NCBI RefSeq assembly: GCF_016056375.1 | Contig: NZ_JAEDAE010000009.1 | Location: 1-64,000, forward strand | Length of the DNA stretch: 64,000 bases | Reading direction: 5' to 3' | Source: Hymenobacter negativus | GTDB taxonomy: Bacteria > Bacteroidota > Bacteroidia > Cytophagales > Hymenobacteraceae | Shown: positions 36,918 to 46,282 of the stretch, piece by piece | How positions within the stretch are numbered: the stretch's first letter is position 1 | Layout of the letters: every line of letters starts with the position of its first letter | Translations under genes and position numbers: made by a program | Notes under the pieces: generated by a model | What the model was told of the DNA's origin: nothing | What the model saw: only the letters and a program-made list of their open reading frames with translations | The model's database searches: none

Positions 36918-37544
36918 ATGAAAGCCCTCCTGCTCATTGATATTCAAAATGATTTTCTGCCCGGCGGCCGGCTGGCCGTGCCCGCGGGCGACACCATCAT
37001 TCCGCTGGTGAATGAGTTACAACCGCATTTCGACCTGGTGGTGGCTACCCAGGACTGGCACCCGGCCGGCCACGAGAGCTTCGCCAGCAGCCACGCCGGC
37101 CGCAGTCAGTACGAGCAGATTGACCTGCACGGCCTGCCCCAGGTGCTCTGGCCCGACCACTGCACCCAGGCCAGCGACGGCGCCGAGCTGGCCCCCGCCC
37201 TGCGCACCGAGCGCATCGAAGCCATCTTCCGCAAGGGCATGAACCCGGAAATCGACAGCTACAGCGCGTTTTTCGACAACGGCCACCGCAAAAGCACCGG
37301 CTTGGCCGGCTATCTGCGCGGCCGGGGAGTGACCGAAGTTTTCGTGGCCGGCCTGGCCGCCGATTACTGCGTGTACTACTCCGCGCTGGATGCGCTGGCA
37401 GCCGGTTTCGCCACCACCGTCGTCACCGATGCCACCCGCGCCATTTCGGCCGAGGGCTGGGCCACGGCACAGGCCGATTTGCAAGCAAAAGGGGCTCACC
37501 TCGCGGCGAGCCCCTCCCTGCTATCAATGCCAGCGGCATCCTGA
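36918..37544 (+). CDS. pncA: Nicotinamidase
   Basis: Converts nicotinamide to nicotinate for NAD salvage. 208 residues in the isochorismatase-like fold. The catalytic triad is D8 (LLIDIQNDF), K105 (AIFRKGM) and C150 (GLAADYCV). Metal-site residues D46 and H48 (ATQDWHP) and H80 (WPDHC) are present. The WPDHC motif separates nicotinamidases from other members of the fold. Confidence 0.95.
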   Translation: MKALLLIDIQNDFLPGGRLAVPAGDTIIPLVNELQPHFDLVVATQDWHPAGHESFASSHAGRSQYEQIDLHGLPQVLWPDHCTQASDGAELAPALRTERIEAIFRKGMNPEIDSYSAFFDNGHRKSTGLAGYLRGRGVTEVFVAGLAADYCVYYSALDALAAGFATTVVTDATRAISAEGWATAQADLQAKGAHLAASPSLLSMPAAS

Positions 37545-37557
37545 TTTAACGCATTTT

Positions 37558-40449
37558 CTAGGGTTTGAGCAGCTTCACGGTGGCGGTGCCGCTGGCGGTG
37601 CTGGCGCGCAGCAGGTAGACGCCTGCCGCGCCGGGCAGCGGCACGCTGAGGCGGCTGGTGGCACTGGCGGCCACGGTTTGCCGCCATACGATAGCGCCCA
37701 GCGCGTTGCTCACCTCCAGCGTGATGGGCTGGTTTTGGGCACCCTGGATTTCGATTTCGGCCCGGCCGCCGGGCACGGGATTGCCGAAAACCTGCACTTG
37801 CAGGCCGGTGGCAGCGGCCGAGCGCGTGGCCGTGGCCGTGGCACACTGCGCGGGCACGTCGAGCGACCAGTCGCTGGCGGCCATGTTGGTGAGGGTGCCG
37901 GGGTGGGCGTGGCCGGAGGCATCGGCAGCCGTCAGGTTGGGCGAGTCGTTGCACTTCCAGTAAGCAGCTAGGGCAGTGCTGGTGGCGGGCACGCCGCAGG
38001 CATTGGCGGCCACTTCGGTGGCGGTGAGGGCGCGGGTCCAGGCGCGCACTTCGTCGAGGCGGCCGTCGAGGCCGCGCGAGGCGGCGTAGTTGCGGCCCAG
38101 CGTGAAGGGCGCGTTGGCAGTCAGGCTGCCGCTGGCGGCCTGCGAGTTATCGAGCACGCCGTTGACGTAGAGCTTCATGGTGGTGCCGTCGTAGGTGCCG
38201 GCCAGGTGCGTCCACTGCCCGGCCGTGAGGCGCGCCACCGAGGCCAGCTTGCGGGTGCTGCCGCCAATCTGGGCCACAAACTGCACCTGGCTGGCGTCGA
38301 TGCCGGCATCGCCGAGGCGCAGCATCAGCGTGTTCACGCCGCCGTCTTCCATGCCCATCAGGCTGGAAATGTAGGGCGACGTGGCTTTGAAGGAGTTAGG
38401 CTTTACCCAGCATTCGAGGCTGAAAGCCGCGCCGCTCATGTTGATGATGCCAGCGTCGACGTACTTGCTCAGGCCGTCGAAGCTGAGGGAGGTGTTGCTG
38501 CCTGCGGCCGGGGCTGTGAGCACGGTGATGTAGGCCGGGCGGGTAAGCACGTTCTGGCCGGTTGCGTTGCTGGCCGTGAGCGTCACGGCGTAGGTGCCGG
38601 CGGTGGCGTAGGTGGCGGTGGCGTGCACGGCGGTGCTGCTGGCGGGCGTGGCGCCGGGCAAGGCCCAGGTGTAGCTGGTGGCGTTGGTGGACGAGTTGGC
38701 AAAGGTGACGGGCTGGCCGGTGAGCACGGTAGTGGCAGTGGCCGCGAAGTTGGCCACCGGGGCCACGGCGGCGGCCGTGCCGTTGTACAGTTTCAGCTTG
38801 CCCAGGTTGAAGCGGTAGGCCGTGAGGGCCGTGGCGGAGGTGGCCTGCACGCCAATGATGGCCAGCTCGCGGTTGGCGTAGGCGGCCAGCGGCACGGTGG
38901 TGCTGGCCCACAGCGTATCGGCCAGGGCCGGCACGTTCACGTATTCGGGCGTGGTCAGGTTATCGCTGAAATACAGGGCCAAGCGGGTGCTGCTGGCGCC
39001 GGCGGCCAAGCCTTTGTAGGTTAGGTCAAGGTTGGTGGTGGCGGTGATGGGCAGCTTGGTTTGGTAGAGCTTGACGGTGGTGCTGGCCCCGGCTGCCAGG
39101 CTGCCGGCCAGTTTCACGCTGGTGCCGCCGTACCAGGCCCGGCTGAAATCGAACCCCACGCTAACGGTAGCTGCGCCGGTGCGCGCCCACTGCCACGAGG
39201 GCAGGATGGCCTGCTTGGCCATGTCGGTCCAGCCCTTCACGGCCACCGCGCCGTTGTTGGCGAAAATTTTGCCCTGGCCCACGCAGAAATTGGTTTCGAA
39301 GGGCAAACTGGTGATGGCGCAGCGCACCGGCTGGTAGTAGCCGAAGCCCTGCCAGCCCGTGGCATCGGCGGTGGTGATGTCTAGGTCATCGCCGGAGAAG
39401 AGGCGCACTTCGGTGTTGTAGAAGTTCTGGTAGTCGGCCGGGTTGCTGTTGAAGTTGTTCAGGCCGCCATTGAAGGTGAGGTTGGGCGCGAACACAGCCA
39501 GCGAGGTGCGCGGGGTGGCGGGGCTGCCGCCGGTATAGTAGTTGCTCAGCCAGGTGGTGCTGTTGAAGAGCTGCTGCGGGTTGCGGCCGGGCCAGATGTC
39601 GGCTCCGCTGTACACATCGAACGGGCTGCGGCCGATGCTGGCGGCCGTGGTTACGGCCGTGTTGATGGCCGTGGGGCCCGACCAGAAATAGTTGGTAAAA
39701 ATGGCGTCGCTCACGCGGTCGGCACCGCTTTGCAGCAGCGGGGCGTTGCTGGTGTTCAGCGTGTTCTGATAAGACACCACGCCGCTAGGCAGCATCGAAT
39801 CATACCAATGGATTTCCATGCCGGCAGGCCGGATGGCTTGCAGTTGCTTGAGCAGGTTAATCAGCTCGGCGGCCTGCGCGGCGCTCAGGCGGGATTCTTC
39901 GTTGAAAAACCAGCCGTCGAAGCCGTAGTAGTTGGCCACGTCTACCAGCTTTTGGGCGCCGATGTAGTTGCCGGCCGCGTCCTTCTGGGTGAGGGCCACG
40001 AAGCCCGCCGCGTCGGTGAAAATGGTGCCGATAATCTTCACGCCGTTGCGGTGGGCGGCCTCGACCCAGGGCCGGCACGGGATGCCGATGGGGCTGGCAA
40101 ACCACGTCAGTACGTCGATGTATTGCCAGTGGGTGAAGTTGTAGAGGTTGAACTGGGGCTGCTCGTTGAGGTAGCCCACGAAGTTGTTCATGCCGTCGGG
40201 GCACCAGTTCACTTTGGAGCTAAAGCTCTGATTGGGGTTGAGCTGGGGGGCCAGCGAATTTTGGCGAGTGGCCAGGGGCACGGTGCTCACGTTGGCCGGC
40301 ACGGCGGTGGAGCCGGTGCTGGTCCAGGCCATGAGCTGAGCCGGAGTGAGGGTGGTGTACTGAGCGGCCGGCTCTATCTGGGCCTGCGCGGCGAGGGTGG
40401 CCGCCAGTAGCACCAGCAGCAGGCAGAATCGGGAGTAGCAGTGTTTCAT
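37558..40449 (-). CDS. GH85 endo-beta-N-acetylglucosaminidase, multi-domain, T9SS cargo
   Basis: Secreted 963-residue enzyme expected to cut the chitobiose core of N-glycans. Signal peptide about 1-23. GH85 catalytic domain about 40-390, with the catalytic Asn and Glu at N183 and E185 in DGWFFNEES, and substrate-site motifs HWQYIDVLTWFASP and HWYDSMLPSG. A beta-sandwich region (about 400-570), a PKD domain (about 595-660, TSYTWALPGATP), a LamG/concanavalin-like domain (about 690-840) and a T9SS type A sorting domain (about 890-963, ending GVYLLRAST...KLLKP) follow. The start at 40449 begins the signal peptide. Transcribed alone; a GH92 mannosidase lies about 6 kb away. Confidence 0.92.
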   Translation of the reverse strand: MKHCYSRFCLLLVLLAATLAAQAQIEPAAQYTTLTPAQLMAWTSTGSTAVPANVSTVPLATRQNSLAPQLNPNQSFSSKVNWCPDGMNNFVGYLNEQPQFNLYNFTHWQYIDVLTWFASPIGIPCRPWVEAAHRNGVKIIGTIFTDAAGFVALTQKDAAGNYIGAQKLVDVANYYGFDGWFFNEESRLSAAQAAELINLLKQLQAIRPAGMEIHWYDSMLPSGVVSYQNTLNTSNAPLLQSGADRVSDAIFTNYFWSGPTAINTAVTTAASIGRSPFDVYSGADIWPGRNPQQLFNSTTWLSNYYTGGSPATPRTSLAVFAPNLTFNGGLNNFNSNPADYQNFYNTEVRLFSGDDLDITTADATGWQGFGYYQPVRCAITSLPFETNFCVGQGKIFANNGAVAVKGWTDMAKQAILPSWQWARTGAATVSVGFDFSRAWYGGTSVKLAGSLAAGASTTVKLYQTKLPITATTNLDLTYKGLAAGASSTRLALYFSDNLTTPEYVNVPALADTLWASTTVPLAAYANRELAIIGVQATSATALTAYRFNLGKLKLYNGTAAAVAPVANFAATATTVLTGQPVTFANSSTNATSYTWALPGATPASSTAVHATATYATAGTYAVTLTASNATGQNVLTRPAYITVLTAPAAGSNTSLSFDGLSKYVDAGIINMSGAAFSLECWVKPNSFKATSPYISSLMGMEDGGVNTLMLRLGDAGIDASQVQFVAQIGGSTRKLASVARLTAGQWTHLAGTYDGTTMKLYVNGVLDNSQAASGSLTANAPFTLGRNYAASRGLDGRLDEVRAWTRALTATEVAANACGVPATSTALAAYWKCNDSPNLTAADASGHAHPGTLTNMAASDWSLDVPAQCATATATRSAAATGLQVQVFGNPVPGGRAEIEIQGAQNQPITLEVSNALGAIVWRQTVAASATSRLSVPLPGAAGVYLLRASTASGTATVKLLKP

Positions 40450-40585
40450 GGGGTGGTAATGAGGGTAATGGGGGTGGATGGAGACGCCGGGGCTAAGCAA
40501 CCCCACGGCAAGGTAAAGCCCAACCACTCACGCCCCTACCCTGCTCCGGAAGAAATTATTTCCCCGCCGTCACCGCATTAGCCCA

Positions 40586-40622
40586 CGAAAAAGCCCGCCG
40601 GGAATAATCCGGCGGGCTTTGC
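40586..40622 (-). terminator. Intrinsic terminator of PAP2 gene
   Basis: Stem AAAGCCCGCCGG/CCGGCGGGCTTT with GAATAAT loop; on the reverse strand it is followed by TTTTT. Confidence 0.85.
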
Positions 40623-40654
40623 TGGTTTCGAAATAGCCTGAGTGCGGCCGTTAA

Positions 40655-41488
40655 TCACAGCTTTTTGCTCAGCAGCATGCCCGAATAGGCGTAGCCGTTG
40701 GCATTCAGGCCCTGCATGGGCATGAAGGACATGCCGTGGCGGCCAGCCACTTTGTGCAGCTGCGGCACTAGGATGCCCATGGTGGTGCCCACGGTGTAGC
40801 CCACGATGTTATCGGTGAGAAAATGCTTGCCGGCCTCGATGCGAAAGTAGGCCACGGCCGCCGGCACCACGGCCGCCGCGCCCCACACGAAGGGCTCGCC
40901 CGCGTAGCCGGGGTTAAAATCGTGCAGGACTTTGGCGGCGAAGAAGGTGGCCGTGGCGGTATGGCCCGTGTGGCCGGCAAAGAACGAATTGGTGGCGATG
41001 GCCCCCGAGCGGCCGCCCCCGCCCTCGGGGCCGTAGAGGTAGGGCCGGTAGCGGTAGATGTTGCCTACCGAAGTGGTAAACAGCGCATCAGTGGCCAGCA
41101 TGGTTTCGACGTAGAGGCCCAGAACCTGTCCGTAGTGGCTGCGCACGTCGTCGTTGAGGGCCAGCAGGCCGGGGGCGATAACCAGCGTGGGGTAGCAGAT
41201 TAAGTCGCTGGCGGTTTGGGCGCGGTCGCTGTACCAGCCGGCCGAGAAGCGGTCGATTTTAGGCACGTCGTTTTTGTTGAGAGCGGCCAGCTCGGCATCG
41301 CTCAGGCCACTTTTTTGCTGCACGCGGTACAGCCCGAAAGCACTGACCGCCCCCAGCCCCAGAATGACGGGGCCATCGACGGCAAAGCGGGTGTGATAGG
41401 GCGAGCCGGCCTGGTTTTGGGCTGAAACAGTGGGCGCTGCAGCCGTCAGCAAAGTGCCAGCTAAGGCGAGAGAGGCAAAAAACTTCAT
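40655..41488 (-). CDS. PAP2 family phosphatase, exported
   Basis: A 277-residue protein with signal peptide (1-23). PAP2/vanadium haloperoxidase motifs in order: a degenerate first motif in the YRYRPYLYG region, SFFAGHTGHTA (motif 2, usually SGH), and AGKHFLTDNIVG (motif 3, R/K-x5-H-x3-D type). It probably dephosphorylates lipid phosphates such as undecaprenyl pyrophosphate or phosphatidate at the periplasmic side. Hydrophobic helices fit the family core. Terminator downstream. Confidence 0.87.
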   Translation of the reverse strand: MKFFASLALAGTLLTAAAPTVSAQNQAGSPYHTRFAVDGPVILGLGAVSAFGLYRVQQKSGLSDAELAALNKNDVPKIDRFSAGWYSDRAQTASDLICYPTLVIAPGLLALNDDVRSHYGQVLGLYVETMLATDALFTTSVGNIYRYRPYLYGPEGGGGRSGAIATNSFFAGHTGHTATATFFAAKVLHDFNPGYAGEPFVWGAAAVVPAAVAYFRIEAGKHFLTDNIVGYTVGTTMGILVPQLHKVAGRHGMSFMPMQGLNANGYAYSGMLLSKKL

Positions 41489-41544
41489 CTAAAGACAATC
41501 TGGTGATGAAGCCCGAAACGGAGAATCACCGCGCAGGGTTGGTC

Positions 41545-41570
41545 ACGGCTGCGCTTTCGGACGCAGCCGT
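41545..41570. other. Hairpin between divergent-end genes
   Basis: ACGGCTGCG (41545-41553) pairs with CGCAGCCGT (41562-41570). No T-run. It lies past the acyltransferase stop (41605, reverse strand). Possibly a weak 3'-end structure. Confidence 0.4.
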
Positions 41571-41604
41571 TCCTAAGCCGCAGGCCGCCTTCGCCCAACC
41601 CAGT

Positions 41605-42804
41605 TTACAGGTAAGACAGCCACCAGTGCGCGTGCCGCTGCTTGTAGCCCTGGTACCAGCGGCAAGGCCAATACAGCAGCAAAACCACTGCCGCCCACAC
41701 CACATACGCCCGCAGCAGGCTGGGCTGGTAGCCCGCAGGCCAGTCCTTGGGCTGGGCAAAGGAAAAATTAAAGGGCTTGCCGAATTGCAGCCACGACCAC
41801 AGCAGCGCGCCGCCGCTGATGAGGCAGAAATGCATCAGGTAGTAGCCCATGGGCACTTTGCCGTAGGTGCCCAGCCACCGCGAGAGGCGGCCGGGCAGGT
41901 CCTCGGTTACCGAGAGCAGCAGCAGCGCCGTGCCCAGCGTGAGGCTGAGAAATAGCAGCGACGGCGGGTATTTGGTGATGTTGAGAAACGAGAGCACGGT
42001 GTAGAGTGGTCCCCGCTCCTGCACGGCCCAGGGCTGCGGGTCGCCGTACACGTTGGCGAAGCGGAGCCCCGCGAACAGCAGCAGCACGCCCGCGCCGGCC
42101 AGCCGCAGCCGCCGCTTGCGCACCGGCAGCGGCAACTGAAACCACGGCCCGATGCAATAGCCTGCCGCCAGCACCGCCACCCAGGGCAGGATGGTGTAGG
42201 CCACCAGCACGGGCAGCTTCGGAGTGAGTTGGTAGAGGAAGGGGCTGTCGTAAACCAGCGCCGGCAGCAGCGTGGCAGCCGTCACGGGCTGAATAGTGGG
42301 CAGGGCGTTGTGGCCCATAATGACGGCCAGGGCCAGCGTGGCTGTCAGCCAGCGCGGCAGCCAGATGAAGCCGGCCAGCACCACCATGCCCCAGCCAATG
42401 GACCAAATTACCTGCAGCAGAATCAAATCGTAGGCGCCCCATTGCAGCAGAAAGTTGATAACTACAATTTCCATGAAAATCAGCCACAGGCCCCGCGTGA
42501 GCAGAAACCAGCTCACCCGCCCCCGGTCGGCCTGCTTCTGCTGGTACAGAAATACGCTGGTGCCGGCCAGAAACACGAAGGTGGGCGCGCAGAAGTGCGT
42601 AATCCAGCGCGTGAAAAACAGCGCGGCCGAGGCGTGGGCTACGTCTTCGGGCCGCACGGCGGTGGGCGTCCAGAACTCGCGGATGTGGTCCAGCGCCATG
42701 ATGACCATGGCCAGGCCGCGCACCACATCGATGGCCTGCACGCGGGGCGTGGCGGCCCGGCTGGCAACGGGCGAGGGTGGCAGGGCAGTAGTAGTCAGTT
42801 CCAT
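41605..42804 (-). CDS. DUF1624-like/HGSNAT-type membrane acyltransferase
   Basis: A 399-residue integral membrane protein with about ten transmembrane segments, resembling the DUF1624 and heparan-alpha-glucosaminide N-acetyltransferase-like group. Characteristic N-terminal block VQAIDVVRGLAMVIMALDHI followed by REFW, and FFTRWITHFCAPTFVFLAGTS in the second segment. Such proteins acylate extracytoplasmic sugars with cytoplasmic acetyl-CoA. The start at 42804 (MELTTT) is preferred to an upstream Pro-rich extension. Divergent to the phospholipase gene. Confidence 0.85.
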   Translation of the reverse strand: MELTTTALPPSPVASRAATPRVQAIDVVRGLAMVIMALDHIREFWTPTAVRPEDVAHASAALFFTRWITHFCAPTFVFLAGTSVFLYQQKQADRGRVSWFLLTRGLWLIFMEIVVINFLLQWGAYDLILLQVIWSIGWGMVVLAGFIWLPRWLTATLALAVIMGHNALPTIQPVTAATLLPALVYDSPFLYQLTPKLPVLVAYTILPWVAVLAAGYCIGPWFQLPLPVRKRRLRLAGAGVLLLFAGLRFANVYGDPQPWAVQERGPLYTVLSFLNITKYPPSLLFLSLTLGTALLLLSVTEDLPGRLSRWLGTYGKVPMGYYLMHFCLISGGALLWSWLQFGKPFNFSFAQPKDWPAGYQPSLLRAYVVWAAVVLLLYWPCRWYQGYKQRHAHWWLSYL

Positions 42805-42930
42805 AGGCGGGGTGGTTGGCGGATGAGTCCGGCAAGTTAGGGGATTTTGGGGAGGCTGGTAATGAGCGGCCAGCAACGGGCGGGCGGGTTTCCACGTTGC
42901 CACAGTTCCGCTTGTTTCGCGCCTGCTTTC

Positions 42931-44214
42931 ATGCTCTTTCGTCTGCTGCTTTTTCTGCTACTGGCGGCCCCGGCTGCACCGTCTGCCGCCTACTCCGTGC
43001 TCACCCACCAAGCCATCGTCGACACGACCTGGGCCGACTGCATCGCCCCGCTGCTGCAGCGCCACTACCCCGGCGGCACCCCCGCCGAGATGAACCAGGC
43101 CAAAAGCTACGCCTATGGCGGGGCCATTTTGCAGGACATGGGCTACTACCCGCTGGGTTCTACGCTTTTCACCAACCTGACGCACTACGTGCGGGCCGGC
43201 GACTTCGTGCGCAACCTGCTGCGCCAGGCCCGCAACCGCAACGAGTACGCTTTCGCGCTGGGCGCGCTGGCCCACTACGCCGCCGACAACGTGGGCCACC
43301 CCGAGGGCACCAACCAGATTATCCCGACGGTGTACCCCGATTTGAAGGCGAAATTTGGCGCCATCGTCACCTACGAGCAGGCCACCGTGCGGCACACTGA
43401 GCTAGAATTCTCCTTCGATGTGGTGCAGGTGGCGGCCGGCCGCTTTCGCAGCCAGGCCTACCACAAGGCCATCGGCTTTCGGGTGAGCAAGCCGGTGATG
43501 GAGCGCGCCTTCCGCCAAACCTATGGGCTCGAAATGAAGCAGATTTTTCTGAATGTGGACGCCAGCGTGGCCACCTTCCGCTTTGCCGTGAACCACCTGC
43601 TACCGGCGGCGGCGCGGGCTGCCTGGCAGCACAAGCACGATGAAATACGGGACCTGAGCCCCCGCGCCCGGCGGGCCGACTCGCTCTACCACAACAACCG
43701 CCGCCAGTACCGCCGCGAGTTCGGGCACGACAACGAGCGGCCGGGCTTCGGAGCGCGCCTGATGGCCAGCGTGCTAAGCGTGCTGCCCAAAGTTGGCCCC
43801 CTGAAGCCCTACGCTTTCACCCTGCCCGATGTGCCGGGAGCCCTGCAGTTTCACCGCAGCTACCGCGCCTCGCTGGCCCGGTTTTGTGCCCTCACCCACG
43901 AGCAGCCCGCCGACACCACCCGTACCCTGCCCCTGCCCGATACCAACCTCGACACCGGCCAGCCCACCCGCCCCGCCGCCTACGCCCTAGCCGACCAGAC
44001 CTACGGCGAGCTGCTGCGCAAGCTGCAAAAACGCAAATTCAAGCACCTCACTCCCGCCCTGCGCGAGGCGTTGCTCAGCTACTTCGCCAGTGGCGTGCCC
44101 ACCCCCGCCCAGGAGCAGGAGCACGACGACGTTAAAAAAGAGAAAAAAGCCCAGAAGAAACTCCACGAAACGCAGGCCGCCCTGGCGGCTTTGCAGGCCC
44201 GACCCACGCCCTAG
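42931..44214 (+). CDS. Zinc-dependent phospholipase C-like protein, exported
   Basis: A 427-residue protein with a signal peptide (about 1-20) and an all-helical domain like zinc-dependent PLC/S1-P1 nucleases. The N-terminus of the mature protein starts at a probable metal-binding position (YSVLTHQAIVD), and ALGALAHYAADNVGHPEGTN carries the His-x3-Asp and His ligands. The C-terminal 60 residues are charged with a coiled coil (EQEHDDVKKEKKAQKKLH). Substrate unknown. The K+ channel gene follows 19 bases downstream, probably in the same transcript. Confidence 0.82.
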   Translation: MLFRLLLFLLLAAPAAPSAAYSVLTHQAIVDTTWADCIAPLLQRHYPGGTPAEMNQAKSYAYGGAILQDMGYYPLGSTLFTNLTHYVRAGDFVRNLLRQARNRNEYAFALGALAHYAADNVGHPEGTNQIIPTVYPDLKAKFGAIVTYEQATVRHTELEFSFDVVQVAAGRFRSQAYHKAIGFRVSKPVMERAFRQTYGLEMKQIFLNVDASVATFRFAVNHLLPAAARAAWQHKHDEIRDLSPRARRADSLYHNNRRQYRREFGHDNERPGFGARLMASVLSVLPKVGPLKPYAFTLPDVPGALQFHRSYRASLARFCALTHEQPADTTRTLPLPDTNLDTGQPTRPAAYALADQTYGELLRKLQKRKFKHLTPALREALLSYFASGVPTPAQEQEHDDVKKEKKAQKKLHETQAALAALQARPTP

Positions 44215-44233
44215 CTCCACCACATCGGCCCCC

Positions 44234-45076
44234 ATGGACATTCGCCCCCGCGACGACGCGCCACCTTGGCAGCGGGTTGCTTACCGCGTTATTTTTGAGT
44301 CGGATACTCGCGCCGGGCGGGCGTTCGACATCGTGCTGCTCATAGCCATTGTGCTCAGCGTGCTGGCCGTGATGCTGGAAAGCGTGGGCCGTATCGCGGC
44401 CGAATACGGCCATTTTCTGCGGGTGGTGGAATGGGTGTTTACGGGACTGTTTCTCGTCGAGTACCTGGTGCGGCTGCTGGTGGTGCGCCGGCCGCTGGCC
44501 TACGCGCTGAGCCTGCTCGGCATTGTCGATTTTCTGGCCATTGTGCCCGCGCTGGCGGCGCTGGTGCTGGCGGGCAGCCACTACCTGCTGGCCATTCGCA
44601 CGCTGCGGCTGTTGCGGGTGTTCCGCATTTTCAAGCTGGGCCGCTTCGTGGGCGAAGGCGAGTTTATCGTGCAGGCGCTCAAGGCCAGCCGCTTTAAAAT
44701 TCTGGTGTTTCTCACGGCTGTACTCACGCTGGTTGTCGTGGTGGGCACGCTGATGTACGTGGTGGAAGGCGGCCAGCACGGCTTCACCAGCATTCCGAAA
44801 AGCATTTACTGGGCCGTGGTGACGGTGACGACGGTGGGCTACGGCGACATTTCGCCCGTCACGGTGCTGGGCCAGTCGCTGGCCTCGGTGCTCATGGTGA
44901 TGGGCTACGCCATCATTGCCGTGCCCACCGGCATTGTGTCGGCCCAGATGGCCATTCCCTCAACGCTGTCCACCCCGCCCGCGGTGGCTTACAAACAAGC
45001 CGTTTGCCCCGCCTGCCAGGCCGATGGGCACCACCCCGATGCCAAATTCTGCTGGCGTTGCGGGCACACGGTGTAG
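44234..45076 (+). CDS. Voltage-gated potassium channel with C-terminal zinc ribbon
   Basis: A 280-residue ion channel with six transmembrane segments (about 33-50, 65-84, 93-114, 118-134, 155-176, 212-236). The S4 voltage sensor has regularly spaced arginines (R122 to R131: RTLRLLRVFR). The pore loop has the K+ selectivity filter TVGYGD (200-205). The short C-terminal tail carries C258-x2-C261 and C273-x2-C276, a zinc-ribbon-like module not usual in bacterial Kv channels. It follows the PLC gene by 19 bases. Confidence 0.92.
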   Translation: MDIRPRDDAPPWQRVAYRVIFESDTRAGRAFDIVLLIAIVLSVLAVMLESVGRIAAEYGHFLRVVEWVFTGLFLVEYLVRLLVVRRPLAYALSLLGIVDFLAIVPALAALVLAGSHYLLAIRTLRLLRVFRIFKLGRFVGEGEFIVQALKASRFKILVFLTAVLTLVVVVGTLMYVVEGGQHGFTSIPKSIYWAVVTVTTVGYGDISPVTVLGQSLASVLMVMGYAIIAVPTGIVSAQMAIPSTLSTPPAVAYKQAVCPACQADGHHPDAKFCWRCGHTV

Positions 45077-45181
45077 CTTGGGCCGGGGTATCGCAAGCGC
45101 CGGCCGGCTAACCTTTCCGGGCTGGGCGGGGTACACTCTGCTCACCCCGCGGCCGCCCGGCCGGCCGCGCAACTGGCACTT

Positions 45182-46267
45182 ATGAACGAAACGCTGGCCC
45201 ACCTGCTTTCGCATTTTCCCGATATTTTCACGGGCCTGGCCGTGCTGCTGGGCGGGCTGGCCGCCGGGCTGGTGGTCCGGTTTGTTATCTTCGCCGGACT
45301 GCGGGCGTATGACCGGCGCGAAGATTCGGCTCTGGCCCGCTCGGTGATGCGGCACCTACGCATGGCCAGCGCGTGGTTTCTGCCGGTGCTGGCCATTTCG
45401 CTGCTGCTGCCGCTGGTGCCGCTACCGCCCAAGCCATTCGAGGTGCTGCGCCGCTTCGTGGAGTTCGTGCTCATTCTCACCTTTGCCTGGGGGCTGATTA
45501 AGACGCTGGACGTGTTTCAGGACCTGGTGCAGCTCCGCTACCAGCTGGGCTCGCCCGATAATTTGCGGGTACGCAAGCTGTTCACGCAGCTCCAGTTTCT
45601 GAAGAAGCTGGCGGCCTCGCTGGTGGCGTTTGTAGCGGTGGGCCTGGTGCTGATGAGCTTCGAGACGGTGCGCCGGCTGGGCACGGGCCTGCTCACCTCG
45701 GCTGGTATTGCCAGCGTGATTGTGGGCTTTGCGGCGCAGCGTTCCATCAGCAACCTGCTGGCGGGTTTTCAGATTGCCTTCACCCAGCCCATTCGCATCG
45801 ACGACGTGCTGGTGGTGGAGGGCGAGTGGGGCCGCGTGGAGGAAATCACCTTCACCTACGTCGTGCTCAGCATCTGGGACGAGCGTCGGTTGGTACTGCC
45901 GCTCAACTACTTCATCGAGAAGCCCTTCCAGAACTGGACGCGCACCAGCGCCCGCCTCACCGGCGCAGTCTTCCTCCAAACCGACTACACCGTGCCCATC
46001 GACGCGCTGCGTGCCGAGCTGCGCCGCCTGCTCGAAGCCACGCCGCTCTGGGACGAGCGGGTGTGCGTGCTGCAAGTCACCGACTCGAAAGAGCGCACCC
46101 TGGAGTTGCGCGCCTTGGTGAGCGCCGCCAACGCCAGCGCCCTCTGGGACCTGCGCTGCCTGGTGCGCGAGGGGCTGGTGGCGTATTTGCAACGGGAATT
46201 TCCCGCCAGCCTGCCCCGCACACGGGCCGAGGTAGACGGTCCGCCGGTGATGGGCGCGGCTTTATAA
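45182..46267 (+). CDS. Mechanosensitive ion channel (MscS family)
   Basis: A 361-residue small-conductance mechanosensitive channel. Four to five membrane segments lie in residues 10-170. The pore-lining helix and beta domain carry the family core: LLTSAGIASVIVGFAAQRSI, NLLAGFQIAFTQPIRIDD, VLVVEGEWGRVEEITF and LPLNYFIEKPFQNWTR. The C-terminal domain is alpha/beta (residues 265-345). It relieves turgor on osmotic downshock. Its place 105 bases after the K+ channel suggests an osmotic pair. Confidence 0.93.
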   Translation: MNETLAHLLSHFPDIFTGLAVLLGGLAAGLVVRFVIFAGLRAYDRREDSALARSVMRHLRMASAWFLPVLAISLLLPLVPLPPKPFEVLRRFVEFVLILTFAWGLIKTLDVFQDLVQLRYQLGSPDNLRVRKLFTQLQFLKKLAASLVAFVAVGLVLMSFETVRRLGTGLLTSAGIASVIVGFAAQRSISNLLAGFQIAFTQPIRIDDVLVVEGEWGRVEEITFTYVVLSIWDERRLVLPLNYFIEKPFQNWTRTSARLTGAVFLQTDYTVPIDALRAELRRLLEATPLWDERVCVLQVTDSKERTLELRALVSAANASALWDLRCLVREGLVAYLQREFPASLPRTRAEVDGPPVMGAAL

Positions 46268-46282
46268 CAAAGCTGCGGAGCA

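Noticed and set aside
37390..37971. Forward ORF (193 aa) across the pncA 3' end and GH85 region
   Set aside because: It overlaps two well-supported genes, and its product is Gly/Ala-rich without motifs.
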